DNA from: Lentisphaeria bacterium
Lineage (GTDB): Bacteria; Verrucomicrobiota; Lentisphaeria; Oligosphaerales; Oligosphaeraceae
DNA: 64,000 nucleotides
Reading direction: 5' to 3'
Assembly: GCA_024405215.1 (NCBI GenBank)
Contig: JAKSPB010000011.1
Span: 1-64,000, forward strand
This document shows positions 6,338 to 15,348 of this stretch, in pieces (position 1 is the first letter of the stretch; every line of letters begins with the position of its first letter). A program made the position numbers and the translations under genes. Below the pieces are notes generated by a model. That model saw only the letters and a program-made list of their open reading frames with translations. It had not been told where the DNA came from and did not search any database.

Positions 6338-9300
6338 CTACTTTCCGGCAGGCGGCTGAAAATACGCCCTGCCGACCTGCCAGGCGTCCGTGTATCGCCA
6401 GGCGTTCCCAAGGACCTCCTGCCGACTCTCTTCCGGCGTCTTCTCCTGCCAGACGGGGCCGCGGAAACGCATGCCGTCGGCACTTGTTGCAGGTTGCAAC
6501 ATCAATGTTCCCTCTGGCGTCTGTCGCGGTCTCACCCAGAAGCCCTCGCCTGCGGGAAGCACGCCGTCCGCGCGGAACCGATAGCCTTCCTCCCGGTTGC
6601 AGACGACAATCTCCATTGTTCCCAATAGCCTGCAAAGCGCGGCAACATCCGCCTCGGCAGGCAAAGATAGCAACTGCCATTCGCCTTCCACCAATTCCTC
6701 CCAGCAGCCTGCGACATACGCCTGCAGGCGCTCCGCACCACTCTTCGGGTCCAGAGGAGCCCGGGAGGAATCCAGCAACAGCGCTGCGGAGATTTCCACT
6801 GCAGGCGGTTCCACCACCGTCACCTGAATTGTCCAAGGCACGGAAACCAGTCCGTCAGAGACATGGACCGTCACCATCTGCGTTCCAAACTGCTCCCAGC
6901 CAGGGGACAGCTGAAGCGTTCCACGGTTTTCTGCCGAAGACACGGCACACCATTCCGGCGCAGGAGCGGCCAGAGAGTATTCCAGCGAATCCGGTGCAGG
7001 ATTGTCCAAGTCAACATCATGCGCCAGCAACGGCACCTGAAGCACCTCGCCGACCGGAAGCGTCACGGCCGTCGGCATGGCCGAATCCCATTCCGGCGGG
7101 TCGTTCACGTTCCTCACGGGAATTGACAGCGTTCTTGTAATTGCCTTGCAGCCATCCGAAAGACACACCCCGATCGTATCCTCGCCGCAGAAATCCTTCT
7201 CCGGCGTATAATAGAGCCGATAGACAAAGGAGGTCTGGTCCGGCGGCAGGAGATACGCCGTGCCGTGCCGGGGCGCTTCCGCGATGGTCACCACCGTGGC
7301 GTCATCATCGCCATCCGTCGTGGAAAGGCGCAGATTCGTATCCGTGGAATCCTCCAGCACTTCCGCCAACTGGGTGTTGATGATGACCGGCGCAAGGTTC
7401 TTCCAGGCATGATCCGTCCAAAGATAGAGATTGCACTGGCCGTTTTCCGCCAATTGCGTGCCTTCCATTTCCATATCGGCGTATGTGCTGAATGCCGCAT
7501 ACCGCCCGGAGCCACCGAGGGCGGCTTCCCTTGCGCCTTGGATTGCCTTGGGCATCAGGCAGACCGCCTCCGCGTCGCCACCTTCCTTCCAATCCAGAAC
7601 ATAGACGCGCGTCTTGTCTTTGTCGTCTTCCTTTGCCTCGAAAAGCACACGACGGCCATTGGAAGACAAAAGCACATTGGACGCATCTTTCGGGATGTTC
7701 TTCAATTCCGCATAGCCGCTCTTGTTGCAACGAATCTTCGCATAGCTGCCGTCTGCGGCATTCCGGAAGAGGAAATATTCGCCATTCTGCGTCATCCCGC
7801 ACAAAGCCGACACTCCCTCCCGCAGCGTGCGTATCGCCGCCTTCTCCCCTGACCGGACATGGAGCGCATTCCGGGAAACCCATGCCAGAACCATCCCGTC
7901 AACCGAGAGTCTCGGATTTTTCGCATCCGCCGCAATCTGTGTGAACGTCTCGCCACGATCGTCGGAATACAGCAATGCGCCATTCCGGATTACCGCCAGC
8001 CGGCCATTTCGCGAAAGCCCAGGTGCCTCCTCCGTTGAAACCCCGTCCGCCAGCAATACCTCTTCGTCGCGAAGAAGAGTGCCAGTTGCCTTCCGTACCC
8101 GATAGGTCACCCCGTCCAGGGAAACGACAAGATCGTCCGCCCCGACATCCGCCAGGTTCCGGGAATACCTTTCCGCAGTAAAATCACAGAGATAGCCATC
8201 CACGGAATTGCGCTTGTCATCGATGACCAGCAGCGGCGCATTCGTCAGCATGTCCACTGCATTCTCCGTCGGGAAATGCAGACTCCTGTAGAAAAAGTCC
8301 TCCGTTACCAGCTCCTTGGAAAGCCATGGCGTCATGCAGGAGAAATCGGAGACAAGCACCTCCATCTCCTCGACATCGCCATTGTCCAGGACAAAACGCA
8401 GTTTCCACTTGCCGCATTGCTCTTCCGTCTCTACCATCCAAGGCAAAGATTCCCCGGAGCAAGGGACATTGGGCGGAATTTCCTCCCCAGTCGCCTGGCA
8501 GAAGAATCTTCCGGGGAACTCCATGCCCCCTACGCAGTTCCATAAAATGGTATTTTCCGCAGAAGCCCCGTGCATTCTCAGTCCGAAATCAATGTCCTTG
8601 GAGGCGCAAGGCACCCGAAGATTCCGAGAGTCCAGCGCAATCCAGGCGTTGAAGCGTTCCCGCCAAAGTGTTCCTGCGTCATCCACCCACGCGCACCAGC
8701 ATCCACTCGGAGAAAGCACCGCTCCCTGGGAAGCACCGTTTTCTCCTTCCGATACGCGCTGTCGATTTTGCGAATGGCTGTCATAGCGCCATAGCGCACC
8801 ATTGGCCGAATAAACCAGGAAACGGCCATTGCCGGCAAGCCGCGGCTGGCTTCCGCCATCCGTTGTAACCGTCTGCGCCACAAAAACGCCGTCCCCGCGC
8901 AAACTTCCCAGGCGCAACTGCAACCCGCGCATGCCGTCCACAAAATGGAATGCCGCCACCGAGCCATCCGCCGAACAGGAAACCGCCTGGAGGTCCTTCA
9001 GATACTCTCCCGCATAGACGCCGAGTTCCGTCCGCTCGCCGAGATTTTCCAAATCAACGACTTCAGAAGAGTACGTGTCCACTCTGCACAACGTCACCGT
9101 ATGCTCAGCGTCTTCCCGCAGATAGTAGAGAATCCCGCAATCCGCGGAAACTGCCGGCAGCAATCCCGTATCGCCGGGCAACGACATCTCCTGCGTTGCG
9201 GTAAAGGACATCCCCTGAAGCCACCCCCATTGCACTTTGCCTTGCTGATACGCCAGCACGTATGCCATCCCCTCTTCCAAGGAACTGATAAAAATTTTCC

Positions 9301-9676
9301 TTCCCCCAAACTGCTTCGCCTTGAGGCCGCTCTCTCCCCGACAATGCAATTTGTCCTGATAGAGTTCTGTTCCGATTTGGTCCCGGCTAATGCACCAGAA
9401 GTATTTTCCGTCATGCGTCCCGCAAATGCTCTTCGCCTCCCAGGAGAAATTGAAGAAATTCGGCTCCGGCTCGCAGGCGAACAACAGTGTCTTCTCTCCA
9501 GAAGACGACGCAAGATATCCGGCCAGAAAAGGAGCCTCCTTCCCTTCCCCCGGCGCAATCATCGCCACACGGCCATCATCCAGGACTTGCTGCACAGAGA
9601 CAACACCTGTCGCCAAGCGGTCCGCAGCAGCCAGAATAGCGCAAAACGACAAAACAAAAAGGAAAATATGCTTCAT
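6338..9676 (-). CDS. Large secreted protein: beta-propeller-like repeats, cadherin-like domains and C-terminal 'GWxLL...GEGFW' module
   Basis: A 1112-residue exported protein. A signal peptide (MKHIFLFVLSFCAILAAA) is followed by about 750 residues with recurring patterns such as 'NGRFLVYSANGALWRYD', 'NGRLAVIRNGALLYSDD' and 'NGEYFLFRNAADGSY', typical of TolB/WD-like propeller blades. A region with 'VRNVNDPPEW' and 'DTIGVCLSDG' follows (about 830-1000), characteristic of tandem cadherin-like/Ig repeats. The last 130 residues carry 'WQLLSLP' and 'AGEGFWVRPR', a module shared in outline with the gene at 16804-17775. The start at 9676 is fixed by the signal peptide and an AAGGA site. It is probably cell-surface or secreted; function unknown. 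Confidence 0.8.
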   Translation of the reverse strand: MKHIFLFVLSFCAILAAADRLATGVVSVQQVLDDGRVAMIAPGEGKEAPFLAGYLASSSGEKTLLFACEPEPNFFNFSWEAKSICGTHDGKYFWCISRDQIGTELYQDKLHCRGESGLKAKQFGGRKIFISSLEEGMAYVLAYQQGKVQWGWLQGMSFTATQEMSLPGDTGLLPAVSADCGILYYLREDAEHTVTLCRVDTYSSEVVDLENLGERTELGVYAGEYLKDLQAVSCSADGSVAAFHFVDGMRGLQLRLGSLRGDGVFVAQTVTTDGGSQPRLAGNGRFLVYSANGALWRYDSHSQNRQRVSEGENGASQGAVLSPSGCWCAWVDDAGTLWRERFNAWIALDSRNLRVPCASKDIDFGLRMHGASAENTILWNCVGGMEFPGRFFCQATGEEIPPNVPCSGESLPWMVETEEQCGKWKLRFVLDNGDVEEMEVLVSDFSCMTPWLSKELVTEDFFYRSLHFPTENAVDMLTNAPLLVIDDKRNSVDGYLCDFTAERYSRNLADVGADDLVVSLDGVTYRVRKATGTLLRDEEVLLADGVSTEEAPGLSRNGRLAVIRNGALLYSDDRGETFTQIAADAKNPRLSVDGMVLAWVSRNALHVRSGEKAAIRTLREGVSALCGMTQNGEYFLFRNAADGSYAKIRCNKSGYAELKNIPKDASNVLLSSNGRRVLFEAKEDDKDKTRVYVLDWKEGGDAEAVCLMPKAIQGAREAALGGSGRYAAFSTYADMEMEGTQLAENGQCNLYLWTDHAWKNLAPVIINTQLAEVLEDSTDTNLRLSTTDGDDDATVVTIAEAPRHGTAYLLPPDQTSFVYRLYYTPEKDFCGEDTIGVCLSDGCKAITRTLSIPVRNVNDPPEWDSAMPTAVTLPVGEVLQVPLLAHDVDLDNPAPDSLEYSLAAPAPEWCAVSSAENRGTLQLSPGWEQFGTQMVTVHVSDGLVSVPWTIQVTVVEPPAVEISAALLLDSSRAPLDPKSGAERLQAYVAGCWEELVEGEWQLLSLPAEADVAALCRLLGTMEIVVCNREEGYRFRADGVLPAGEGFWVRPRQTPEGTLMLQPATSADGMRFRGPVWQEKTPEESRQEVLGNAWRYTDAWQVGRAYFQPPAGK

Positions 9677-9789
9677 GGAAAATCCTTGGGAACAAAGCCC
9701 CGGACAGTTTCCTGGGCTTCTAGCGTCCTGTGCGCGGCGTCTCCTCGCCGCGTCTTGTCCAGAGCTTCTTGAATTTCTAGATTTTCTAG

Positions 9790-9842
9790 AAAAAAAAGGG
9801 GCTGTTGCCAACTTCCACGGAAGTCATGCAACAGCCCTTTTT
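9790..9842 (-). terminator. Rho-independent terminator after the outer-membrane barrel gene
   Basis: A long stem AAGGGCTGTTGC...GCAACAGCCCTTT (about 9796-9840) contains an inner stem ACTTCC/GGAAGT. On the minus strand it is followed by eight T residues (plus-strand A-run about 9790-9797). It lies 22 bases beyond the stop of the barrel gene. Almost the same stem is used at 53402-53446. Confidence 0.85.
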
Positions 9843-9864
9843 CAACAGTCGTCCACAGAAAGGA

Positions 9865-10812
9865 CTAGAAGCGGTACTTCAGCTTCAGCTGGCCGCCAAA
9901 GCCATCCAGATTCTGCTTGACGAAACGGGTCTTCACCTGGCCGAAAGCCAGATCATAGCGGAGTTCGGCGGCAAGGCCAACGGCCTCTGTGAACCAGAAG
10001 TCCGCACCGGCGGCGGCATAGCAGCCCAGGGTCAGATCGGTGGAATCGTCATGACGATGAGAGGCGCCGGCGTATGCGCTGGAATTGAGATCCGTCAGGG
10101 TAAGCGTGGGACCGGCGGCGACAAAGACGCGAGCGCCATTGTCAAAGTTGCTTCCCAGGGAGAGCCCCAGATCCAGGACATAAAGATTCATGTCCATCTT
10201 CGCCTTGCCCATGGCATTGACAGCGGGAATCCGCTTTGCAGAGGCGTCCATCTTCAGGTTGTTTACGACAAAGCTGTTGCCAGCGTAAACATAGTAGTCG
10301 TATGTATCAAGCTTCGCGCCTTTGCCACCGAAGTGAGCTGCGGAATCCAGTTCAAAGGCCTGGAAGCCGATGACCAGATCCAGGTCAAGAGCATCCTTCA
10401 CCCAGACATTCTTGGAAAGTCCAATGGCAGGAGCCATCTTCTCGCCCTTGCCATAGGAACCTTTTCCGCTGGAAGAGGCGCCTTCGAAGGAACCGAAAGT
10501 CAGACGGTAGACACCGCCAGCCGTGCTATTGCGGCGGGCATTCAAAGCGGACTGAAGGTTCGCCTGGGTGGGTTCGACAAACTCGCCCCTGTCTTCGTCC
10601 AGAACATAGTCCGTGAAGCCCGGGGTCTTGGTACCGTGGAACCTGGGATTCTTGAAGTTGCGATAGGAAACACCCACGCTCACTGTCCAGTCGCTTTCAA
10701 AGGACTCTTCCTCGAAAGCGGGCTGGTCGTCCGTGCAAGCATTGCACGCCTCTTCGGCAAATGCACCAAGAGTCAGCAGCGCGGAGCAGAAAAGAAGGAA
10801 AAATTTCTTCAT
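9865..10812 (-). CDS. Outer-membrane beta-barrel protein
   Basis: A 315-residue exported protein with a clear signal peptide (MKKFFLLFCSALLTLGAFA). Alternating-residue strands such as 'WTVSVGVSYRNF', 'GGVYRLTFGSF', 'LDLDLVIGFQAFELD', 'ARVFVAAGPTLTLTDL' and 'CYAAAGADFWFTEAVGLAAELRYDLAFG' are followed by a C-terminal 'GGQLKLKYRF' ending in Phe, the signature of BAM-inserted barrels. This shows an outer membrane. The start is supported by a GAGGAG site. It sits in a run of exported proteins and has its own terminator. It is too small for a TonB receptor; it could be a porin-like or adhesin-type barrel. Confidence 0.82.
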   Translation of the reverse strand: MKKFFLLFCSALLTLGAFAEEACNACTDDQPAFEEESFESDWTVSVGVSYRNFKNPRFHGTKTPGFTDYVLDEDRGEFVEPTQANLQSALNARRNSTAGGVYRLTFGSFEGASSSGKGSYGKGEKMAPAIGLSKNVWVKDALDLDLVIGFQAFELDSAAHFGGKGAKLDTYDYYVYAGNSFVVNNLKMDASAKRIPAVNAMGKAKMDMNLYVLDLGLSLGSNFDNGARVFVAAGPTLTLTDLNSSAYAGASHRHDDSTDLTLGCYAAAGADFWFTEAVGLAAELRYDLAFGQVKTRFVKQNLDGFGGQLKLKYRF

Positions 10813-10916
10813 TGTTTTACTCTCCTCAAATTTTGTTGAATGAAAATCTTCCGCCTGGGCACCTCGGGAAAGAAGTGCCCAGGCTTCCGTTGGCGGCAGC
10901 GACGTTCCTCTGCCGC

Positions 10917-13900
10917 TTACTGAATCTGGTAGGCGATCCAGTCGCCAACCTGCTGGCCATTCTGGCTGAGACGCAGGACAACGTAGTCACCGGCGGCGGT
11001 ATCCACGCCGTCGATGGTCACGTTGATGCCATCGGCGGTGACTTCGCCCACGGCCTGGAAGCCGTTGTGCCATGCCATCTCCTCAATGGAGAAGTACTGG
11101 TAGTCGTACGCGACCTCCATGCCTTCCTCGAGGATGCCCTCGTAGGCGATGACGATGGTGTCACCCCTGCCTTCTGTCACTTTCGTCACGATGACCGTGC
11201 TGGTGGTCTTGGCCAGAGTGAAGTTCAGAGCATCGCTGGCCAGTTTCTTGCTGCCGGCAACGGCGGTCACCGTCCAGGAGTAGGTCTCAGGAACTTCGCT
11301 GATTGTCAGGTCGAAGGTGGCGTTGGTGGCGGAGATGTTGGACTTTTCAGCCACGACATAGCCGTAGGCATCGAAGATCTTCACCGTGTAGCTGTCGGCG
11401 GCAGCGGCGACGGGCCAGCTAAACTTCACGGCGCCGTTGGTCAGGACGGAACCATTGGCGGGCAGGAAGTCGCCTGCGCTCCACTTCAGTTCCTTTTCGC
11501 TGCTCTGGGGGACTTCCACCTTGACGACATCGGCCTGCTCGCCTTCGCCATTGGGGTTGAAGCCCTGGATGGAAACGACGTAGTTTCCTTCTTCCGTCAA
11601 CTGGAGTGCCAGACCTTCGATGTTGGGCAGGATCATGCCGTCCGCGTCAGCCTCGAAGTCCACAGGACCGATTTCCTTGACGACCTTTCCCTCGTTGTCT
11701 TTGACGGCAATGGTGTAGCTCTTGGCCATGGGGGCGGTGATGGCGGGCAGAGTGAACCAGCCGTTCTCGTCGGCGACCAGCTCGTCCTCTTCCGATCCAT
11801 CGGCAAGACCGGGCTCGTAGGGCAGACCATACTCGGTAACCACGATTTCCTTCTCTGCGCAGAGAATATCCGTAGTACCTTCATCCATGGTCCAGACGAA
11901 GACGGTGGCATTGACCGTGACGCCATCCACATATCCGGGATGACCGGCAGCGGCATAGTCGCCGGGATGCAGCTCGGTACGCTCGCCCTTGACAGTCAGG
12001 TCATAGACGGAACCATCGCTGGCCTCCAAGTGGAAGGTGTGGCCGTCGGCATGGCCTTCCGGATCCGCGCAATCGAAGGAGATGATGGGATACCAGGGAG
12101 TCGCGCCGACAAAGATGGTGACGGTGGCGGCATCGCTGGTCATGGCAGGAGTGCCATTGTCCGTGACCGTGAAGGTGACCTTGGCGCTCTTGCCGAAAGC
12201 CGCGTCTTCCTTGACGGTGTAGTTCAGCGTCACACACTGCGCGCTGTAAGCAGGAATCTCAACGGAAACGGAATCGGCTTCCAGAATCTGATCCGGGTCA
12301 TCAATGCTGACCAGGGCGGCTGCGGTGAGTTCCTGGCCTTCTTCGCTTGCGGGGCCCATGACGACATCGAAGTCAACGCTCATGTCGGCGCCCAGATCAT
12401 CAGGCTGGACATATTCGTCTTCGGCGAGGATCACAGGCTTGTCGTTGACCTCGTTGATCTGCAGGTAGACCTTGGCGGTATTGGTGGCGCCGGCTGCGGA
12501 TTCGTCGGTGACAGTGACCTCGAAGGAAGGCAATTCTTGCAGGGCGGCAGTGCTGAAATCGGCCGCGGGCTTGAAGGTAATGGCGCCGGTGGCGGCATCG
12601 ATGGCCAGGGTTCCGATCTCCTCGTCCAGTTCGGAGACTGCGTAGGTCAGGGAGTCAACGCCGTCCTCGGCATCCACATCGAGAGCCAGGGCATTGATGG
12701 AGACTTCGTCGGAATCCTCGTCCATCACCCAGGTGAACTCCAGATCATCCTCGGCGTCTTCCGCCTCCTGGTCGCCCAGTTTGGTGAAGTAAGGAGCGGT
12801 GTTGCCGATGGTCCAGATGCCCTCGCTGCTTCCTTCGGAAACAACGATATTTCCGTCGCCATAGGGCTCGGTGGTCGCAACTGCGGTTACCTTCACCATA
12901 TAGCCCTTCTTGATGACATTGTCGCCGGACAGAGTGTTACCGGTCTCGTTAAGGTCGATGTAGCTCGCGCCACCATCGATGCTGCAAGCCCAGGCGTAGG
13001 TATAGGAAACGGTGTCGCCGTCTTCGTCAATGGCGCCTGCGCCCTCGGCAATCAGAGAATCACCATGGAAGGCAAATTCGGGGAACCGGTTGACTACCGT
13101 GGGGGCGGAGGGCAGACAATCCTTGTCGACGACCACCACGGAATCCACCGCAGTGCCATAGGACTTGCTTTCGTCGTCAATGACCTTGAAAAGAATGCCG
13201 ATTTCATTGGCGGCATCGGGATGCTCGACAGTGCCATAGCCGGCGGTGGTAAACTCGACGGTGTAGGTCTTCCTGGTGGCGTCGCCTTCGGTGGCGATGA
13301 CCTCGGCAGTCAGGCCGGCCTCGGTCTCCACGGTCAGATCACCGACTGCGGCGGGGATGTTGCCGGCGGCCTTGTCGGTGGCGATGACCTCGGCGGTGAA
13401 TTTCACAGGCAGTCCGGCCTCGTCGACTTCAGGAATGTCGTCGGTGCTGAAAACGATGCTGGTGATTTCCGGAACGGGATTCTCGCAGTACAGAACCGTG
13501 ACCTCGATGGTCGCGGAATCAGCTTCGCCGTCGTTCACCTTGACGACGATGGTGTCGGCGACCTCGGAGGCCTCGGCATCCTTCACGGTGTAGGTCAGAA
13601 CATTGCCCTCGAAGGAGGCGGTGCCCTTGGAGGTGTCGTTGGAGACGACGATGAAGGTCAGGTCGTCATTGTCGGCGTCAGTGGCAGTGATGGTGGAAGT
13701 GCCGCTGGTGGCGACGCCCTTCTGGATGAAGATCTGGGAGGGGGAGGCCGCAGTGATGGCAGGAACGCTGTTGACGACCGTGATGAATTTGCCTTCTTCC
13801 TTCTCTTCCTCGAAGGAGTTCACGACTGCCATGGCCCAGAAGGAAGTGCCCTTCACCAGTTCGGGCTGTTTGGCCTGCTCCTGCTCATCAACCGTGAATT

Positions 13901-15302
13901 TCACGGAAGTCGTGACCACGTCCTCCTCATCCGGATCGACAGCCAGGATGTCGTAAGTCAATTCGGAGTCAGCCTTGACCTCCAGCTTGCTCAGCACCTG
14001 TCCCTTGTCCAGGACGTTGAAGGAAGTGATCTCGACGGAACGGTCGGTGTCGTTGATCGTGGCGACGATGTCCTTGTCGATGACAACCGGCTTGGGGCCG
14101 TCCTTGGTGATTTCGGTGAGGGTCAGGACGCCTTTGTAGGCCAGGGTGGCGGCGGGGTGCTTCACAGCCTCGTAGGAGACGACGTCGGTGGCGTTGGCAA
14201 AGTCGATGGAGAAAGAGCCCTGGCCTTCATCGACCAGGGCCAGGTTCAGGGTGATGGGGGCATAGCCGTCGGCGGAGAGGACCAGGGTGGCGGCGGAATC
14301 CATCTTGTCGCCGTCCACTTCGGTGGATTCCAGCAGATTCAGGGTCATGCTTGTGCCATCCTTGAAGGCGCCGCCTTCGAAGGTGATGATGTCGCACGTG
14401 GTGACATCGAACACGGGAGGATCATCCACGGGGTCGATGGCGATGGTGACCTCGCCGTCCGCAGTGGCGTCCACACCGGCCTTGGTGGATTTGGCGGTGA
14501 AGGAAATCACGGCCTCGCCGTTGAAGTCTTCTGCGGGCGTGAAGACGATCTTGCCGTTCTTGATGGCGACGGAACCGGCCTCCTCGCTGCCATTCTGCAT
14601 CTCCGCGGCGCTGAACATGACTTCGGCGCTGGGGGAGAGCTGCCTGCCGTCCCAGGTGGTGCACTCGAACTGATCGTCCGTGGCGGCGATGGCCAGGGGA
14701 TCGGCATCCTCATCCATCTCGTAGGAGCCGACGGTCTTGAAGTTGAAACCCTTCACCAGGGAGACCGCGGTGGGACCGGAGACGGCGACCTTGTTGGCGT
14801 AGTTGCCACCGGTCAGGGACTGGGCGGTATTGATCCTCACGAAGGAAGTGCCGAGATTGGCCTCGTCCACGGTATCCACGTTGTAATACACCGTGCCGAC
14901 GAAGGTTTTCGCCGTATTGGCGGCCATGGCTTCCTTGCCGACGCCGGCGTCGATCTTGATGTTCAGCTGGGCGGCAGTGAAGGTGGAAGGCTGCTTTCCG
15001 GCATCGTTCAGCAAAGCGCCATCTTCCCAGACAATGCTGTCCCAAGAGAGATTCGCGGGCTTTTCAATCAGGAAGTTGATGCCGCGCATGTTATTGTCAT
15101 CGGTGGTCAGATAAAGCTGGACGGCGGCCTTGGTGGAAACGCCGTCGATGTAATTGCCAGCCATGAACTCGCCGTTGACGATGGAGCCGGAAACCATGTC
15201 CAGCGACCAGTTGGCCTTTGCGGCCTGCGGGAAAACTGCGGCCGCGCAGAACAGCGCCGCCATCGCAATCTTCCGGAAGATTCCAGTAGAGTTGGAAGTC
15301 AT
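10917..15302 (-). CDS. Giant secreted protein with possible cohesin-like head and many cadherin/Ig-like repeats
   Basis: A 1461-residue exported protein with a signal peptide ending near 'FPQAAKA' (residue 29) and a strong AGGAG site. Residues about 30-190 ('STKAAVQLYLTTDDNNMRG', 'WEDGALLNDAG', 'KTFVGTVYYNVD') have the strand pattern and GALL-like turn seen in cohesin-type modules; this is a fold guess. The middle repeats 'FTPAEDFNGEAVISFTA', 'IDPVDDPPVF', 'INEVNDKPVI' and 'FKPAADFSTAALQ', typical of cadherin-like/VCBS-type tandem domains. The C-terminus has a fibronectin-like part ('GSVLTNGAVKFSWPVAAAADSYTVKIFD'). It is very acidic and Ca-binding is likely. The next gene upstream encodes dockerin-like modules, which fits a surface assembly. 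Confidence 0.78.
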   Translation of the reverse strand: MTSNSTGIFRKIAMAALFCAAAVFPQAAKANWSLDMVSGSIVNGEFMAGNYIDGVSTKAAVQLYLTTDDNNMRGINFLIEKPANLSWDSIVWEDGALLNDAGKQPSTFTAAQLNIKIDAGVGKEAMAANTAKTFVGTVYYNVDTVDEANLGTSFVRINTAQSLTGGNYANKVAVSGPTAVSLVKGFNFKTVGSYEMDEDADPLAIAATDDQFECTTWDGRQLSPSAEVMFSAAEMQNGSEEAGSVAIKNGKIVFTPAEDFNGEAVISFTAKSTKAGVDATADGEVTIAIDPVDDPPVFDVTTCDIITFEGGAFKDGTSMTLNLLESTEVDGDKMDSAATLVLSADGYAPITLNLALVDEGQGSFSIDFANATDVVSYEAVKHPAATLAYKGVLTLTEITKDGPKPVVIDKDIVATINDTDRSVEITSFNVLDKGQVLSKLEVKADSELTYDILAVDPDEEDVVTTSVKFTVDEQEQAKQPELVKGTSFWAMAVVNSFEEEKEEGKFITVVNSVPAITAASPSQIFIQKGVATSGTSTITATDADNDDLTFIVVSNDTSKGTASFEGNVLTYTVKDAEASEVADTIVVKVNDGEADSATIEVTVLYCENPVPEITSIVFSTDDIPEVDEAGLPVKFTAEVIATDKAAGNIPAAVGDLTVETEAGLTAEVIATEGDATRKTYTVEFTTAGYGTVEHPDAANEIGILFKVIDDESKSYGTAVDSVVVVDKDCLPSAPTVVNRFPEFAFHGDSLIAEGAGAIDEDGDTVSYTYAWACSIDGGASYIDLNETGNTLSGDNVIKKGYMVKVTAVATTEPYGDGNIVVSEGSSEGIWTIGNTAPYFTKLGDQEAEDAEDDLEFTWVMDEDSDEVSINALALDVDAEDGVDSLTYAVSELDEEIGTLAIDAATGAITFKPAADFSTAALQELPSFEVTVTDESAAGATNTAKVYLQINEVNDKPVILAEDEYVQPDDLGADMSVDFDVVMGPASEEGQELTAAALVSIDDPDQILEADSVSVEIPAYSAQCVTLNYTVKEDAAFGKSAKVTFTVTDNGTPAMTSDAATVTIFVGATPWYPIISFDCADPEGHADGHTFHLEASDGSVYDLTVKGERTELHPGDYAAAGHPGYVDGVTVNATVFVWTMDEGTTDILCAEKEIVVTEYGLPYEPGLADGSEEDELVADENGWFTLPAITAPMAKSYTIAVKDNEGKVVKEIGPVDFEADADGMILPNIEGLALQLTEEGNYVVSIQGFNPNGEGEQADVVKVEVPQSSEKELKWSAGDFLPANGSVLTNGAVKFSWPVAAAADSYTVKIFDAYGYVVAEKSNISATNATFDLTISEVPETYSWTVTAVAGSKKLASDALNFTLAKTTSTVIVTKVTEGRGDTIVIAYEGILEEGMEVAYDYQYFSIEEMAWHNGFQAVGEVTADGINVTIDGVDTAAGDYVVLRLSQNGQQVGDWIAYQIQ

Positions 15303-15348
15303 TTGTTTCTCCTAATGATTTGTTTTTCAGAATCAAAAAATGTATCGC